The position numbers and the translations under genes are program-made. Below, in pieces: positions 8,278-17,135 of a DNA stretch of 64,000 bases. The notes under the pieces are model-generated. The model had not been told where the DNA came from. It worked only from the letters and a program-made list of their open reading frames with translations, and made no database searches. The first letter of the stretch is position 1, and each line of letters begins with the position of its first letter. The stretch is from Rhodobacterales bacterium LSUCC0031 (GTDB taxonomy: Bacteria; Pseudomonadota; Alphaproteobacteria; Rhodobacterales; Rhodobacteraceae), in NCBI GenBank assembly GCA_015689735.1, contig WVSP01000001.1:1182446-1246445 (forward strand), read 5' to 3'.

Positions 8278-9837
8278 ATGACCGATGATACCACGACCCG
8301 TCGCCGCCGTTCGGGGGGCCGCGCGGCCAACACCGCCCGCAGCAGCGCGCACGCGATCGAGCAGACGCCATGGCGCGTGCCGCGCAACATCGACCGCCCG
8401 ACCGAGCCCATGCCCCATGAGGGCGTGCTGGCGATCCATGATGGTGCGATGCGGGTACTGTCCGATATCGGGGTCGAGTTCCTCAATGAGGATGCGCTCG
8501 CCCATCTCAAGCGTGCTGGCTGCAAGATCGAGGGGCAGACCGTCCGCTTCGACCGCCATTTCGTTGAAGAGATGGTGGCCAAGGCGCCGCCCTCCTTCAC
8601 GCTGACGCCGCGCAACCCGGAAAAACGCATCATCATCGGGGATGGTCATATCGTGTTCGGCAATGTCTCGTCGCCGCCCAATGCCTGGGATCTGGCACGC
8701 GGCAAGCGGCCCGGCGATCTGGAAACCTATCGCGAATTCATCAAGCTGACGCAGTATTTCAACTGTATCCATTTCGCGGGTGGCTACCCGGTGGAACCCG
8801 TCGATGTTCATGCGGGCGTGCGGCATCTCGATTGCCTGTTCGACAAGCTGACGCTGACCGACAAGGTGGTGCATGCCTATTCGCTTGGCCCCGAGCGGGT
8901 CGAGGATGTGATGGAGATGGTACGCATCGCGGGCGGGCTGTCCCATGCCGAGTTCGACGCCACCCCGCGCATGTACACCAACATCAATTCGGTCAGCCCG
9001 CTCAAGCATGACTGGCCGATGCTCGACGGTGCCATGCGGCACGCCAAGCGGGGCCAGCCTGTGGTGGTGACACCCTTCACCTTGGCAGGTGCCATGGCGC
9101 CGGTGACGCTGTCAGGGGCCGTGATGCTCTCGATCGTCGAGGCCTTGGCCGCGATTGCGCTGCTCCAATGGATCGCGCCGGGCTGCCCGGTGGCGATCGG
9201 TACCTTCACCTCGAATGTTGACATGAAATCGGGCGCGCCTGCTTTCGGCACGCCGGAATATATCCGCGCCACCCAGATGACCGGCCAGATGGCGCGGTTT
9301 TATGGCCTGCCGCTGCGTTCATCGGGGGTATGCGCGGCCAATGTCCCGGACGGCCAATCGATGTGGGAGACGATGAATTCGCTGTGGGCCGCGGTCCAGT
9401 CAGGCACCAACATGGTCTATCACGCGGCCGGCTGGCTCGAGGGCGGTCTGATCGCCAGCCCCGAGAAATTCGTGATGGATTGCGAAGTCTTGCAGCAATT
9501 CCAACGCTATATGGAGCCGCAGATCCTTGGCACCGCCGAGGCCGATCTTGCCATTGCCGCCATTGCCGAGGTTGGCCCCGGCGGGCATTACTTCGGCTGC
9601 CAACACACCCAAGACCGCTATCAGGAGGCATTTTATAGCCCCTTCTTGTCGGATTGGCGCAATTTCGAGGCGTGGCAGAACGCGGGTAGCCTTTGGAGTG
9701 CCGAACGCGCCCATGGTGTTTACAAGCGCATCTTGGACGAATTCGAAGCCCCACCAATGGATCCTGCCATCCGCGAAGAGCTGACCGCTTTCGTCGCCCG
9801 GCGCAAAGCCGAGGGCGGCGCGCCGACCGATTTCTAA
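8278..9837 (+). CDS. MttB-family (trimethylamine methyltransferase superfamily) protein, non-pyrrolysine
   Basis: A 519-residue TIM-barrel protein of the MttB superfamily (COG5598), whose members move a methyl group from a quaternary or tertiary amine to a corrinoid protein. Family stretches include the GVEFLNEDALAHLKRAGC region near residue 65 and the glycine-rich QSGTNMVYHAAGWLEGGL region near 375. There is no in-frame TAG, so this is a pyrrolysine-free member like glycine-betaine and other quaternary-amine methyltransferases. The N-terminus is an Arg-rich extension. The ATG at 8278 follows GGAAAG. No corrinoid protein gene lies nearby. A perfect 6-bp hairpin (8188-8193 with 8201-8206) lies upstream. 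Confidence 0.85.
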   Translation: MTDDTTTRRRRSGGRAANTARSSAHAIEQTPWRVPRNIDRPTEPMPHEGVLAIHDGAMRVLSDIGVEFLNEDALAHLKRAGCKIEGQTVRFDRHFVEEMVAKAPPSFTLTPRNPEKRIIIGDGHIVFGNVSSPPNAWDLARGKRPGDLETYREFIKLTQYFNCIHFAGGYPVEPVDVHAGVRHLDCLFDKLTLTDKVVHAYSLGPERVEDVMEMVRIAGGLSHAEFDATPRMYTNINSVSPLKHDWPMLDGAMRHAKRGQPVVVTPFTLAGAMAPVTLSGAVMLSIVEALAAIALLQWIAPGCPVAIGTFTSNVDMKSGAPAFGTPEYIRATQMTGQMARFYGLPLRSSGVCAANVPDGQSMWETMNSLWAAVQSGTNMVYHAAGWLEGGLIASPEKFVMDCEVLQQFQRYMEPQILGTAEADLAIAAIAEVGPGGHYFGCQHTQDRYQEAFYSPFLSDWRNFEAWQNAGSLWSAERAHGVYKRILDEFEAPPMDPAIREELTAFVARRKAEGGAPTDF

Positions 9838-9853
9838 GCCTTCGGCGCGAAAC

Positions 9854-9874
9854 GGGGCGAATGGCCCCATTTTT
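9854..9874 (+). terminator. intrinsic terminator after the MttB-family gene
   Basis: GGGGC (9854-9858), loop GAATG, GCCCC (9864-9868), then ATTTTT. The hairpin starts 17 bases after the stop codon at 9837 and has a T-run on the coding strand. Confidence 0.6.
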
Positions 9875-9966
9875 GCCCTGATTGGTCAAGGTTGCGTTTA
9901 CGCTTGCCGCATAAGCCTGCGGCCCATGGCGCAGTCTGCGCTTGGGCAAATTGCGAGGCTTGGACG

Positions 9967-10557
9967 ATGCATGGCATGGTCAACCGCGCCCTTCAGGGCT
10001 TTTTGACGACGACCTATGGCGACGCAGTCTGGGCCGAGGTGCGCCGCCAAGCGGGGCTTCCCTTCGATGACTTCGAAGCGATGCTCAGCTATCCCGATGC
10101 GATGACGACAGCCTGTTTCGGGGCCGCTGCCCATGTCTTGGGCAAAGATCATGCCACGGTGTTGGAGGATTTCGGCATCTGGCTTGTGACCGATCATCAT
10201 CTTGAACCTGTGCGGCGGCTGTTGCGATTCTCGGGGGCGCGTTTCCACGATTTTCTACACGCGCTCGAGGATCTCGCCGAACGCGGGCGGCTGGTCTTGC
10301 CCAACCTTGATTTGCCGCGCATCACTGTGGCGCAGGGGGATGAAGGGCGCTTTGTGATCGACGCGGTGTGGCCGGTGCCGGGGGCAGGCGCGATCTTGAT
10401 GGGGTGTCTACGCGCGATGGCCGATGATTACGGCACATTGGCCTTTGTCGGGCTTGGGCGCGCGGCCGATGACGCAAGCGAGCGGTTGGAAGTTCAGCTG
10501 TTCGATGCGGCCTTTACCAAGGGCCGACGCTTTGAGCTTGGGCAGGTGCGCGCATGA
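9967..10557 (+). CDS. H-NOX-like (heme NO-binding fold) protein lacking the proximal histidine
   Basis: A 196-residue protein that begins like H-NOX domains (MHGMVNRALQGFL) and keeps the family layout (FGIWLV near residue 69, LPRI near 116). In my hand alignment with Shewanella H-NOX, the position of the axial heme His (GIHDVI) holds Glu 101 (ALEDLA), and the YxSxR heme-carboxylate motif is absent (AVWPVPGAG). His 98 and His 94 lie close and could substitute. It may therefore be a heme-free or altered sensor. The ATG at 9967 is the start that gives the family N-terminus. Its stop overlaps the HNOBA-GGDEF gene by ATGA, so the two are probably partners. Confidence 0.8.
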   Translation: MHGMVNRALQGFLTTTYGDAVWAEVRRQAGLPFDDFEAMLSYPDAMTTACFGAAAHVLGKDHATVLEDFGIWLVTDHHLEPVRRLLRFSGARFHDFLHALEDLAERGRLVLPNLDLPRITVAQGDEGRFVIDAVWPVPGAGAILMGCLRAMADDYGTLAFVGLGRAADDASERLEVQLFDAAFTKGRRFELGQVRA

Positions 10558-11654
10558 ATGTCTCGAAGACGCTTTTGCAGTGTGGTGACGCGCTGGATCG
10601 TTTATTGCCGATGCATCTGTGGATTGGCGTGGATGCGAAGGTCGTCCGCGCAGGCCCCACTTTGGCGAAGATGGTAGGGCGGGGCGATCTTCGGGGGCAG
10701 CCGGCCTTTGGGCTGATCACGATCCGCCACCCCGCCCCGGTTGCCGGTGTCGCAGCGCTTTGCGCCTTGTCGGGACAGCGCCTTGGGCTGGTTCTGACGG
10801 ATTCCCCGGACATGCCCTTGCGCGCGGTGGCCGTCGCCTTGCCCGATGCGGCGGGGGTTATACTTGATTTGTCGCTGGGCCTGTCGTTTGCACGGGCGGT
10901 TGCGGCCTTTGGGCTGACGCTGCGTGATTTCTCGCCTTGCGACCAAACGATCGAGCTCTTGTATCTGCACGAGGCCAACAGCGCGACAACCACTCTGTCA
11001 CAGCATTTGACCGCGCGGTTGCAACATGCCCGTCTCGAGGCGCAGACGCAGGCCATGACCGACCCCCTTACGGGCTTGGCCAATCGCCGCGCGATGGATG
11101 CCGAGATCAGCCGCGCCTTGGCCGATCATGCCCATGATTTCGCCCTGTTGCAGATCGATCTTGACCTGTTTAAGCGGGTCAATGACAGCCTTGGCCATGC
11201 GGCAGGTGACGCCGTGCTTGAGCGGGTCGCCCAAGTGCTGCGCCAACATCTGCGCTTGGGTGACATGGCCGCCCGAGTGGGTGGCGACGAGTTTCTCGTG
11301 TTGATCTACGATTGCTCGGATGACACGGAACTTGGGCGGATCGCCACACGGCTGATCGCCGCCTGCGAGGTGCCGATCAGCTATCGTGGTCAATTGTGCC
11401 GGATCTCTGCATCGATCGGGATTGCCACCGTTGCACATTCGACGCAACGCCCTGATCTTGAGGGGCTAATAGCTGATGCCGATGCGGCGCTTTATGCCGC
11501 TAAGCGCGCTGGGCGGGGGCGCTACGCCTTGCATGGCGGCACCACGGTTGTGGAATGCTCTGCGGTGCCGATGATGCGTGGGCGGCGGGCCAATGACCCT
11601 CCACAGGGCGGGTTTCGACGCCGCCAGGATGACAGGGTGCCGCGCCCCGATTGA
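10554..11654 (+). CDS. HNOBA-GGDEF protein: diguanylate cyclase coupled to an H-NOX-like sensor
   Basis: A 366-residue cytosolic protein. Residues about 1-130 match the HNOBA (heme-NO-binding-associated, PAS-like) domain of soluble guanylate cyclases: LLPMHLWIGVDAKVVRAGPT, then a FGLTLRDFSPCDQTIELLYL stretch. A short helix (about 140-165) leads to a GGDEF domain with an intact VGGDEF active site near residue 242 and DPLTGLANRR at its start. The position five residues before the active site reads RLGDM, so no clear RxxD I-site is at the usual place. A basic tail of about 40 residues follows. It should make cyclic-di-GMP in response to the overlapping H-NOX-like gene. Confidence 0.85.
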   Translation: MNVSKTLLQCGDALDRLLPMHLWIGVDAKVVRAGPTLAKMVGRGDLRGQPAFGLITIRHPAPVAGVAALCALSGQRLGLVLTDSPDMPLRAVAVALPDAAGVILDLSLGLSFARAVAAFGLTLRDFSPCDQTIELLYLHEANSATTTLSQHLTARLQHARLEAQTQAMTDPLTGLANRRAMDAEISRALADHAHDFALLQIDLDLFKRVNDSLGHAAGDAVLERVAQVLRQHLRLGDMAARVGGDEFLVLIYDCSDDTELGRIATRLIAACEVPISYRGQLCRISASIGIATVAHSTQRPDLEGLIADADAALYAAKRAGRGRYALHGGTTVVECSAVPMMRGRRANDPPQGGFRRRQDDRVPRPD

Positions 11655-11709
11655 GGCGGACCGGCCGCGCGCTACGTCTTGTCGGGCCGTACCCATCCAA
11701 GGCAGGCCG

Positions 11710-13029
11710 ATGACAGACCAACCCGATTTCCCCGTCCGCGCCGTGCCGTCAGGCCGCTTTGCACGCGCCCAGCATATTGGCGGACTGGCCACAGGGCTTG
11801 TAGGCGGCATCGCGATGTCAGGTGCGGCAGCCTTGCTCAAGGGGCAGCGGCCGCGCCTGTCTGATTTGGTGATGACACCGCGCAATGTTGCGCGGCTGAC
11901 CGCACGGCTTTCGGAGATGCGCGGCGCTGCAATGAAGCTTGGCCAGCTTTTGTCGATGGAGGCGGGTGAACTGCTGTCGCCTGAGCTAGAGGCGGTCCTT
12001 GCCCGTTTGCGTGCAGGCGCCCATGTCATGCCGCCTGCGCAGTTGAAAACGGTGCTTGCCGATAGCTATGGCACTGATTTCCGTACCCTGTTTCGAAGCT
12101 TCGATACACGGCCACTGGCCGCCGCCTCGATCGGGCAGGTGCATCGTGCCTTGACGCCGGACGGGCAGCCCTTGGCCGTCAAGCTGCAATATCCCGGTGT
12201 GCGCGCCGCCATCGATAGCGATCTCGACAATGTGGCTGCGCTGATCCGCTGGTCGGGGCTATGGCCGCGCGAGCTTGACCTCGCCCCGCTGTTGGCCGAG
12301 GCGCGGGCGCAATTGCACGAAGAAGCCGATTATGACCGCGAGGGGGCAGCGCTGGTGCGTTTCGGCACGCTGTTGGCGGATGACCCGCGTTTTGTCGTTC
12401 CCGCCCATGACGCGCATCGCAGCCGGCCCAACGCGCTTGCGATGGGCTTTGTTGCATCCGAACCGATCGAGCGGCTGGCCGATGCGCCCCCCGCTATCCG
12501 CGATGCGGCCGTTGCCGCCTTGATCGAACTGTGCCTCAAGGAACTGTTCACCTTTCGCGTCATGCAGACCGACCCCAATTTCGCCAACTACCGCTGGAAC
12601 CCCGAAACGGGGCAAATCCTGCTGCTCGATTTTGGTGCAACGCGCGAGATTTCTCTCGAAATGTCGGTGGCTTATCGCGCGCTGTTGCGCGCAGGGTTGG
12701 CCAATGACCGGGCCGCAATCTTGGCTGCTTTGGCGCGGATCGGCTTCATCAAGCCCGATCTGAATGCCCGCCACCATGCTGTGATCCTTGACATGGCCGA
12801 GATGGGGTTCGCCGTGCTGCGCGGGCCTAAGCCGTTCGATTTTCGTGACAATGATCTCGCCGACCGCTTGCGCGCGCGGGGCATGGAGATCGGTGGCGAG
12901 CGGGAGTTATGGCACCTTCCGCCGCCCGAAACCTTGTTTTTGCAGCGCAAGATCGGGGGGCTTTACCTTTTGGCGACACGGCTTGGCGCGCGGGTCGATG
13001 TGGCGGCGCTGGTGCGCCGCTTCGCCTAA
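11710..13029 (+). CDS. ABC1/UbiB-family atypical kinase of the COQ8 (ADCK3) type
   Basis: A 439-residue protein-kinase-like ATPase linked to ubiquinone biosynthesis. Visible motifs are KLGQLLSMEAGE (KxGQ) near residue 77, the Ala-rich loop AAASIGQVHRA near 138, the ATP-binding LAVKLQYPG, the catalytic-loop MQTDPNFANY near 285, and the metal-binding LLLDFGATRE. The QTDPN form is the mitochondrial COQ8/ADCK3 pattern rather than the HADPHPGN of Escherichia coli UbiB. The ATG at 11710 is chosen because the longer frame overlaps the preceding GGDEF gene. It probably supports quinone synthesis at the inner membrane. Confidence 0.85.
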   Translation: MTDQPDFPVRAVPSGRFARAQHIGGLATGLVGGIAMSGAAALLKGQRPRLSDLVMTPRNVARLTARLSEMRGAAMKLGQLLSMEAGELLSPELEAVLARLRAGAHVMPPAQLKTVLADSYGTDFRTLFRSFDTRPLAAASIGQVHRALTPDGQPLAVKLQYPGVRAAIDSDLDNVAALIRWSGLWPRELDLAPLLAEARAQLHEEADYDREGAALVRFGTLLADDPRFVVPAHDAHRSRPNALAMGFVASEPIERLADAPPAIRDAAVAALIELCLKELFTFRVMQTDPNFANYRWNPETGQILLLDFGATREISLEMSVAYRALLRAGLANDRAAILAALARIGFIKPDLNARHHAVILDMAEMGFAVLRGPKPFDFRDNDLADRLRARGMEIGGERELWHLPPPETLFLQRKIGGLYLLATRLGARVDVAALVRRFA

Positions 13030-13102
13030 GCTTCATGCCCTGATCTTGACCTTGGCGCATGTTCACGCGACAGCTTGCCCAGCCGAGGAGGGAGGCCAAA
13101 TC

Positions 13103-13933
13103 ATGACAAACCCCTGTATCATCTGTGTTGCGATCACCGGGTCGGTGCCGCGCAAGGAAGACAATCCGGCCGTGCCGATCAGCATCGCCGAACAGGTCGA
13201 AAGCACCCATGAAGCCTATGAGGCGGGGGCCTCGATCGTGCATGCCCATGTGCGGATGGAGGATCAGACACCCACCGCGGACCCGGCACGGTTTGCACGG
13301 CTCAAAGAGGAACTGGCCAAGCATTGCCCGGATATGATCGTGCAATTCTCGACCGGGGGGCGTTCTGGGGCGGGGCGCGAACGGGGGGGCATGTTGTCCT
13401 TGGGGCCGGATATGGCCTCGCTCACGGTGGGGTCGAACAATTTCCCCACGCGGGTCTATGAGAACAGCCCCGATCTGGTGGATTGGCTGGCCTCTGAAAT
13501 GCGCAAGTACAACGTGAAACCCGAGATAGAAGCCTTTGATCTCAGTCATATTTTTCAAGCAGCCAAGATGCAGGCCGATGGCCGCCTCAAGGGGCCGCTT
13601 TACGTGCAATTCGTGATGGGTGTGAAAAACGCCATGCCCGCCGACAAGCGCAGTTTCGACTTTTTTGTCGAGACCCTCGGTCGGCTCGCTCCCGATGCAC
13701 AGTGGTGCGCGGCGGGTATTGGGCGTCATCAGATCGAGGTGAATGAATGGTGCGTGGCATCGGGCGGGCATTGCCGCACTGGGCTTGAAGACAATGTCCG
13801 CATCGACCGCGAGACGCTGGCCCCGTCGAATGCCGCGCTAGTGCGGCGGGTGGTGGCTCTTTGTGAGCGCTATGAGCGCCCTGTCGCTACGGCGGCTCAG
13901 GCGCGCAGGATCCTCGGGCTCAGGGCCGCGTGA
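13103..13933 (+). CDS. beta-keto acid cleavage enzyme (BKACE, kce family)
   Basis: A 276-residue TIM-barrel Zn enzyme that cleaves a beta-keto acid with acetyl-CoA, giving acetoacetate and an acyl-CoA. It has the metal-binding HAHVR near residue 46, the FSTGGRSGAGRERGGM loop near 82, and EIEAFDLSHI near 138. The substrate may be 3-keto-5-aminohexanoate, dehydrocarnitine or another beta-keto acid; it cannot be told from sequence alone. The ATG at 13103 follows GGAGGGAGG. The gene faces the tctA end across a strong hairpin. Confidence 0.88.
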   Translation: MTNPCIICVAITGSVPRKEDNPAVPISIAEQVESTHEAYEAGASIVHAHVRMEDQTPTADPARFARLKEELAKHCPDMIVQFSTGGRSGAGRERGGMLSLGPDMASLTVGSNNFPTRVYENSPDLVDWLASEMRKYNVKPEIEAFDLSHIFQAAKMQADGRLKGPLYVQFVMGVKNAMPADKRSFDFFVETLGRLAPDAQWCAAGIGRHQIEVNEWCVASGGHCRTGLEDNVRIDRETLAPSNAALVRRVVALCERYERPVATAAQARRILGLRAA

Positions 13934-13940
13934 GCGGTGG

Positions 13941-13970
13941 GGCTGGTAGCCGGTTGTCCGGCGACCAGCC
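13941..13970. terminator. bidirectional hairpin between convergent BKACE and tctA genes
   Basis: GGCTGGT (13941-13947) pairs with ACCAGCC (13964-13970), and the interior holds CCGG/CCGG (13950-13953 and 13958-13961). The element lies exactly between two convergent stop codons. There is no strong T-run. Confidence 0.5.
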
Positions 13971-13979
13971 ACCAGCGCA

Positions 13980-15497
13980 CTATTCCCCGATGGCCGGTGT
14001 CGCTTTCTTGCGTCGAAAAAGCTTGAGCGCGGGCAGCAAGATCAAGATGATCGCGATCACTGTGATTGGTCCCGCCACGGGCCGAGTGAAAAAGATCATC
14101 GGATCGCCCGAGGACAAAAGCAGGGATTGGCGCAATGTGGGTTCCGCAATGGGGCCGAGCACGATGGCCAGCACGGCCGGTGCAAGCGGGTAATCCAATC
14201 GCCGCAGGACCAACGCCCCGAAGCCGAAAATCAGGATCAGCCAGATATCGAACATGTCGCGCGTCGCAGCATAGCCGCCCACGATCGACAGCACGAAAAT
14301 CATCGGTGCCAGAATGGTAAAGGGCATTCGCAGCATCCAGATGAACACCGGGATAAAGGCAAGGTTGATGAACAAGGCCGCCATGTTCGAGATGTAGAAC
14401 GACCCGATCAGGCCCCAGACGAACTCCGTCTCATCCACGAAAAGCCGCGGTCCGGGGACCAGCCCCCAGATCACCATGCCACCCAGCAAGATCGCCGTGG
14501 TTGGTGAGCCGGGGATCCCCAATGTCAACATCGGCAGCATTGACCCCGTCGAGGCCGAGTTATTGGCCGCCTCTGGCGCGGCGACGCCGTCAACGCTGCC
14601 ACGCCCGAACTTCTCTGGGTTGCGCGATGTCATCTTGGCCACGCCATAAGACATGAGCGAGGCGGGTGTGGCGCCTGCGGCGGGCAAGATGCCGACAAAG
14701 AACCCAAGGAACGAACCGATGGCTGTCCCCTTCCAGCCCTCGCGCAGGGCTGTGCGTGCATCCGATGCCATGCCGCGCGCGGTCATTTTGGGGGTGTTAT
14801 TCTCAACCTCGCCACGGGTTTGCTCGATCGTCCAGAGCATCTCGCCGATGCCATAGACGCCTATGGCCAGCACCAGAAAGCCGATCCCTTGCAGAAAGGC
14901 GTTGATGTCGAACAGCACCAAACGCGGCGCGCCCGAAATCTGATCGAACCCAATCGCGCCCAGAACAAGACCAAGGCAGATCGACAGGATCGTTTTCGGA
15001 ATGTCCTCGCCGCCCAAGCCCACGAAAGTGGCGAAGGCCAAGAGCATCAGGGCAAAAATCTCAGGTGGGCCAAAGGACAGCGCCACGCTGGCCAGCACAG
15101 GCGCAAAGCCTGTGAAGATGATATTAGCCACCGACCCGCCGATGAAGGAGGCGATGGCGGCTGTTACCAGGGCAAGGCTTGCTTGCCCTTTCAGCGCCAT
15201 GGGCCGCCCGTCAAAGGTGGTCGCCACCGCCGTCGATGCGCCGGGTATGCCCAGCGTCACCGATGAGATCGCGCCGCCATACATCGCGCCATAATAGATT
15301 GCGGCGAGGAAAATAATCGCGCCGCTTGGCGGCACGAGGAAGGTGATCGGCAGCAAGATCGCCACGCCATTGACCGACCCCAAGCCGGGCATGGCCCCGA
15401 TGAAAAGACCGACGGTCACGCCCGCGATGATCAACAGAAGGTTGAGGGGTTGCAGCGCGATCAGCATGCCATCCCCGAGAAGGGCTAGAATTTCCAT
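13980..15497 (-). CDS. tctA: tripartite tricarboxylate transporter large permease TctA
   Basis: A 505-residue integral inner-membrane protein with about eleven hydrophobic helices, the large channel subunit of a TTT uptake system. Signature stretches include GAMPGLGSVNGVAILLP near residue 33, an FVGILPAAGATPASLMSYG motif near 265 and the TLGIPGSPTTAILLG motif near 325. It uses the ion gradient to import the carboxylate bound by TctC. It is the last gene of tctC-tctB-tctA and starts 12 bases after tctB. Confidence 0.93.
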   Translation of the reverse strand: MEILALLGDGMLIALQPLNLLLIIAGVTVGLFIGAMPGLGSVNGVAILLPITFLVPPSGAIIFLAAIYYGAMYGGAISSVTLGIPGASTAVATTFDGRPMALKGQASLALVTAAIASFIGGSVANIIFTGFAPVLASVALSFGPPEIFALMLLAFATFVGLGGEDIPKTILSICLGLVLGAIGFDQISGAPRLVLFDINAFLQGIGFLVLAIGVYGIGEMLWTIEQTRGEVENNTPKMTARGMASDARTALREGWKGTAIGSFLGFFVGILPAAGATPASLMSYGVAKMTSRNPEKFGRGSVDGVAAPEAANNSASTGSMLPMLTLGIPGSPTTAILLGGMVIWGLVPGPRLFVDETEFVWGLIGSFYISNMAALFINLAFIPVFIWMLRMPFTILAPMIFVLSIVGGYAATRDMFDIWLILIFGFGALVLRRLDYPLAPAVLAIVLGPIAEPTLRQSLLLSSGDPMIFFTRPVAGPITVIAIILILLPALKLFRRKKATPAIGE

Positions 15498-15509
15498 GAT
15501 GCGATGCGC

Positions 15510-16013
15510 CTAGTAGATGATGTCATAAAGGAAATCGAACACCGGGTCGGTGAACGACATGCCCGTGGGCATGGTGATCCGCATCATGCCTTCGAAGAAA
15601 AAGAAGAAAAGCAAGGGCGTGGCGAGTGAAAGCGTCAAGCTCAGCGCTAGCGAATGGCGGCCGAGAAACCACAAATAATAGAACAAGAACACAGCAACCG
15701 CGCCATACATAGAGATGATCTCGATCAGTGCGATGAACCCGATCAGGCCACCCCCGACGAAAACCATGGTCCGCCAGCCATGCCCGTCAAGAAACGGCTC
15801 ATCCGAACGCGAGGGCGGGCTTGTCTGCCGCCACCAGTTGAGCGCGATCATCGCGCAGCAAATCAGCATGATGCCCGAGAGCCAAAAGGGCCAGGCACCG
15901 CCGCCTGGCCCTTGGCCGCGAATGAAGCCGATGGGCAATTCGGCGCTCTTGACCATCAGATAGATGGAAAAGAGCGCCAACACCCCGGCTGTCAGGATTT
16001 CGCCGTAGCGCAT
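15510..16013 (-). CDS. tctB: tripartite tricarboxylate transporter small permease TctB
   Basis: A 167-residue membrane protein with four predicted helices, the small subunit of the TTT transporter. The sequence is poorly conserved, as usual for TctB, but the GEILTAGVLALFSIYLMVKS start, the GQGPGGGAWPFWLS motif near residue 35 and a position between tctC and tctA make the call safe. The spacing to tctC is 39 bases. Confidence 0.9.
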   Translation of the reverse strand: MRYGEILTAGVLALFSIYLMVKSAELPIGFIRGQGPGGGAWPFWLSGIMLICCAMIALNWWRQTSPPSRSDEPFLDGHGWRTMVFVGGGLIGFIALIEIISMYGAVAVFLFYYLWFLGRHSLALSLTLSLATPLLFFFFFEGMMRITMPTGMSFTDPVFDFLYDIIY

Positions 16014-16052
16014 GTTTTCGTCTCGTTCTTCGAGGTGCGGTTGCCCGCGTGC

Positions 16053-17024
16053 TTAGCCGTCAAGCCGCGACAGCAAGACACGATGGCTTTCGACCTGTGT
16101 ATTCCAGTAGGCGCGCTGCCCATCGGCATCCATCCACAAGGGCGCAAGGCTTTCGGATTGGAGATAGCCCTGCCATTCCTCGCTTTCATAGACCTTGGTG
16201 AAGAGGTCGCGGTAATAAGCGGCGGCTTCATCGGACATGCCTGGCGCGCCGACAACGGCCCGCTGGTTGTAATACGAGAATTCATGGCCCAGCTCACGGA
16301 TGGTCGGCACATCGGGATAGGCCGGCAAACGCTCGTCCGAGAAGGCGAGAAGCGGCACGAAATTGCCTGCCTCGTAAAAACCCTTGGCTTCTGCGGGGTT
16401 GTTGACGGTCGCCATGATTTGTTGACCGGCCAGATCACGCGCGACAGCACCGCCGCCATCATAGGGGATATACTTGATATCCAGGCCATAGGCGCCCGAC
16501 ATGAAGGCGATCACGATCGAGTCTTCTTGACCCGTCCCGGTGCCGCCCATGACGAATTCACCGTTCATGGCGCGGGCTTGTGCCAAGAAACCTTCGAAAT
16601 CTGTGATGCCGCTATCGACATGCATCCACAGCACGAAAGGATCGACGCCCATCATCGCAATCGGCGTGAATGTTTGGATATCGATGCCCAGATTGGCTTG
16701 GCGCAGCGGCGTGGTGAAGAAAGAGTTGAGTGTCACCAAGAGCGTGTGGTCAGGGTCCGAGGCTGCGTTGACATGCAGCAGTGCCTCTGCACCCGAGCCG
16801 CCACCCTTGTTGTTCGGCACCAAGGGCCGCGAGGTCATGTCATGCTGCTCGGCCACCGATTGGATGAACCGCGCGATCTGGTCAGCGCCGCCGCCGGGGC
16901 CAGCCATGATGACGAAATCGATGGGGCGGCGCGGTTCCCATTCTTGGGCCATGGCTGCCATCGGTGTGATTGCAAGCAGTCCAGCGCAGGACAGTTGCAG
17001 AAGTGCGCGCTTTGTAATCGACAT
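16053..17024 (-). CDS. tctC: tripartite tricarboxylate transporter substrate-binding protein TctC
   Basis: A 323-residue periplasmic binding protein (Bug/TctC family). The signal peptide covers about residues 1-26, ending AAMAQ. The family N-terminal pattern PIDFVIMAGPGGGADQIARF is present, and the two-lobed fold contains GTGTGQEDS near residue 150. It captures a carboxylate for TctB/TctA; the substrate is unknown. I chose 17024 because it follows AGGAGG and begins the signal peptide. The 124 bases upstream are AT-rich and hold a palindrome, so this is the operon's first gene and its regulated promoter. Confidence 0.92.
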   Translation of the reverse strand: MSITKRALLQLSCAGLLAITPMAAMAQEWEPRRPIDFVIMAGPGGGADQIARFIQSVAEQHDMTSRPLVPNNKGGGSGAEALLHVNAASDPDHTLLVTLNSFFTTPLRQANLGIDIQTFTPIAMMGVDPFVLWMHVDSGITDFEGFLAQARAMNGEFVMGGTGTGQEDSIVIAFMSGAYGLDIKYIPYDGGGAVARDLAGQQIMATVNNPAEAKGFYEAGNFVPLLAFSDERLPAYPDVPTIRELGHEFSYYNQRAVVGAPGMSDEAAAYYRDLFTKVYESEEWQGYLQSESLAPLWMDADGQRAYWNTQVESHRVLLSRLDG

Positions 17025-17135
17025 CAAACATCCTCCTTGTTCGGAATTGCGGCACCGACCAAGGGTCAGGCGGCGCGTCGATGGAGAGAGAACTAAATTA
17101 CAAAGATCACACTTCAAGAAAAATTTTATTTCGCG

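Noticed and set aside
8278..9837. Pyrrolysine-containing MttB
   Set aside because: The frame runs the full family length with no internal TAG, and no pyl genes are present.
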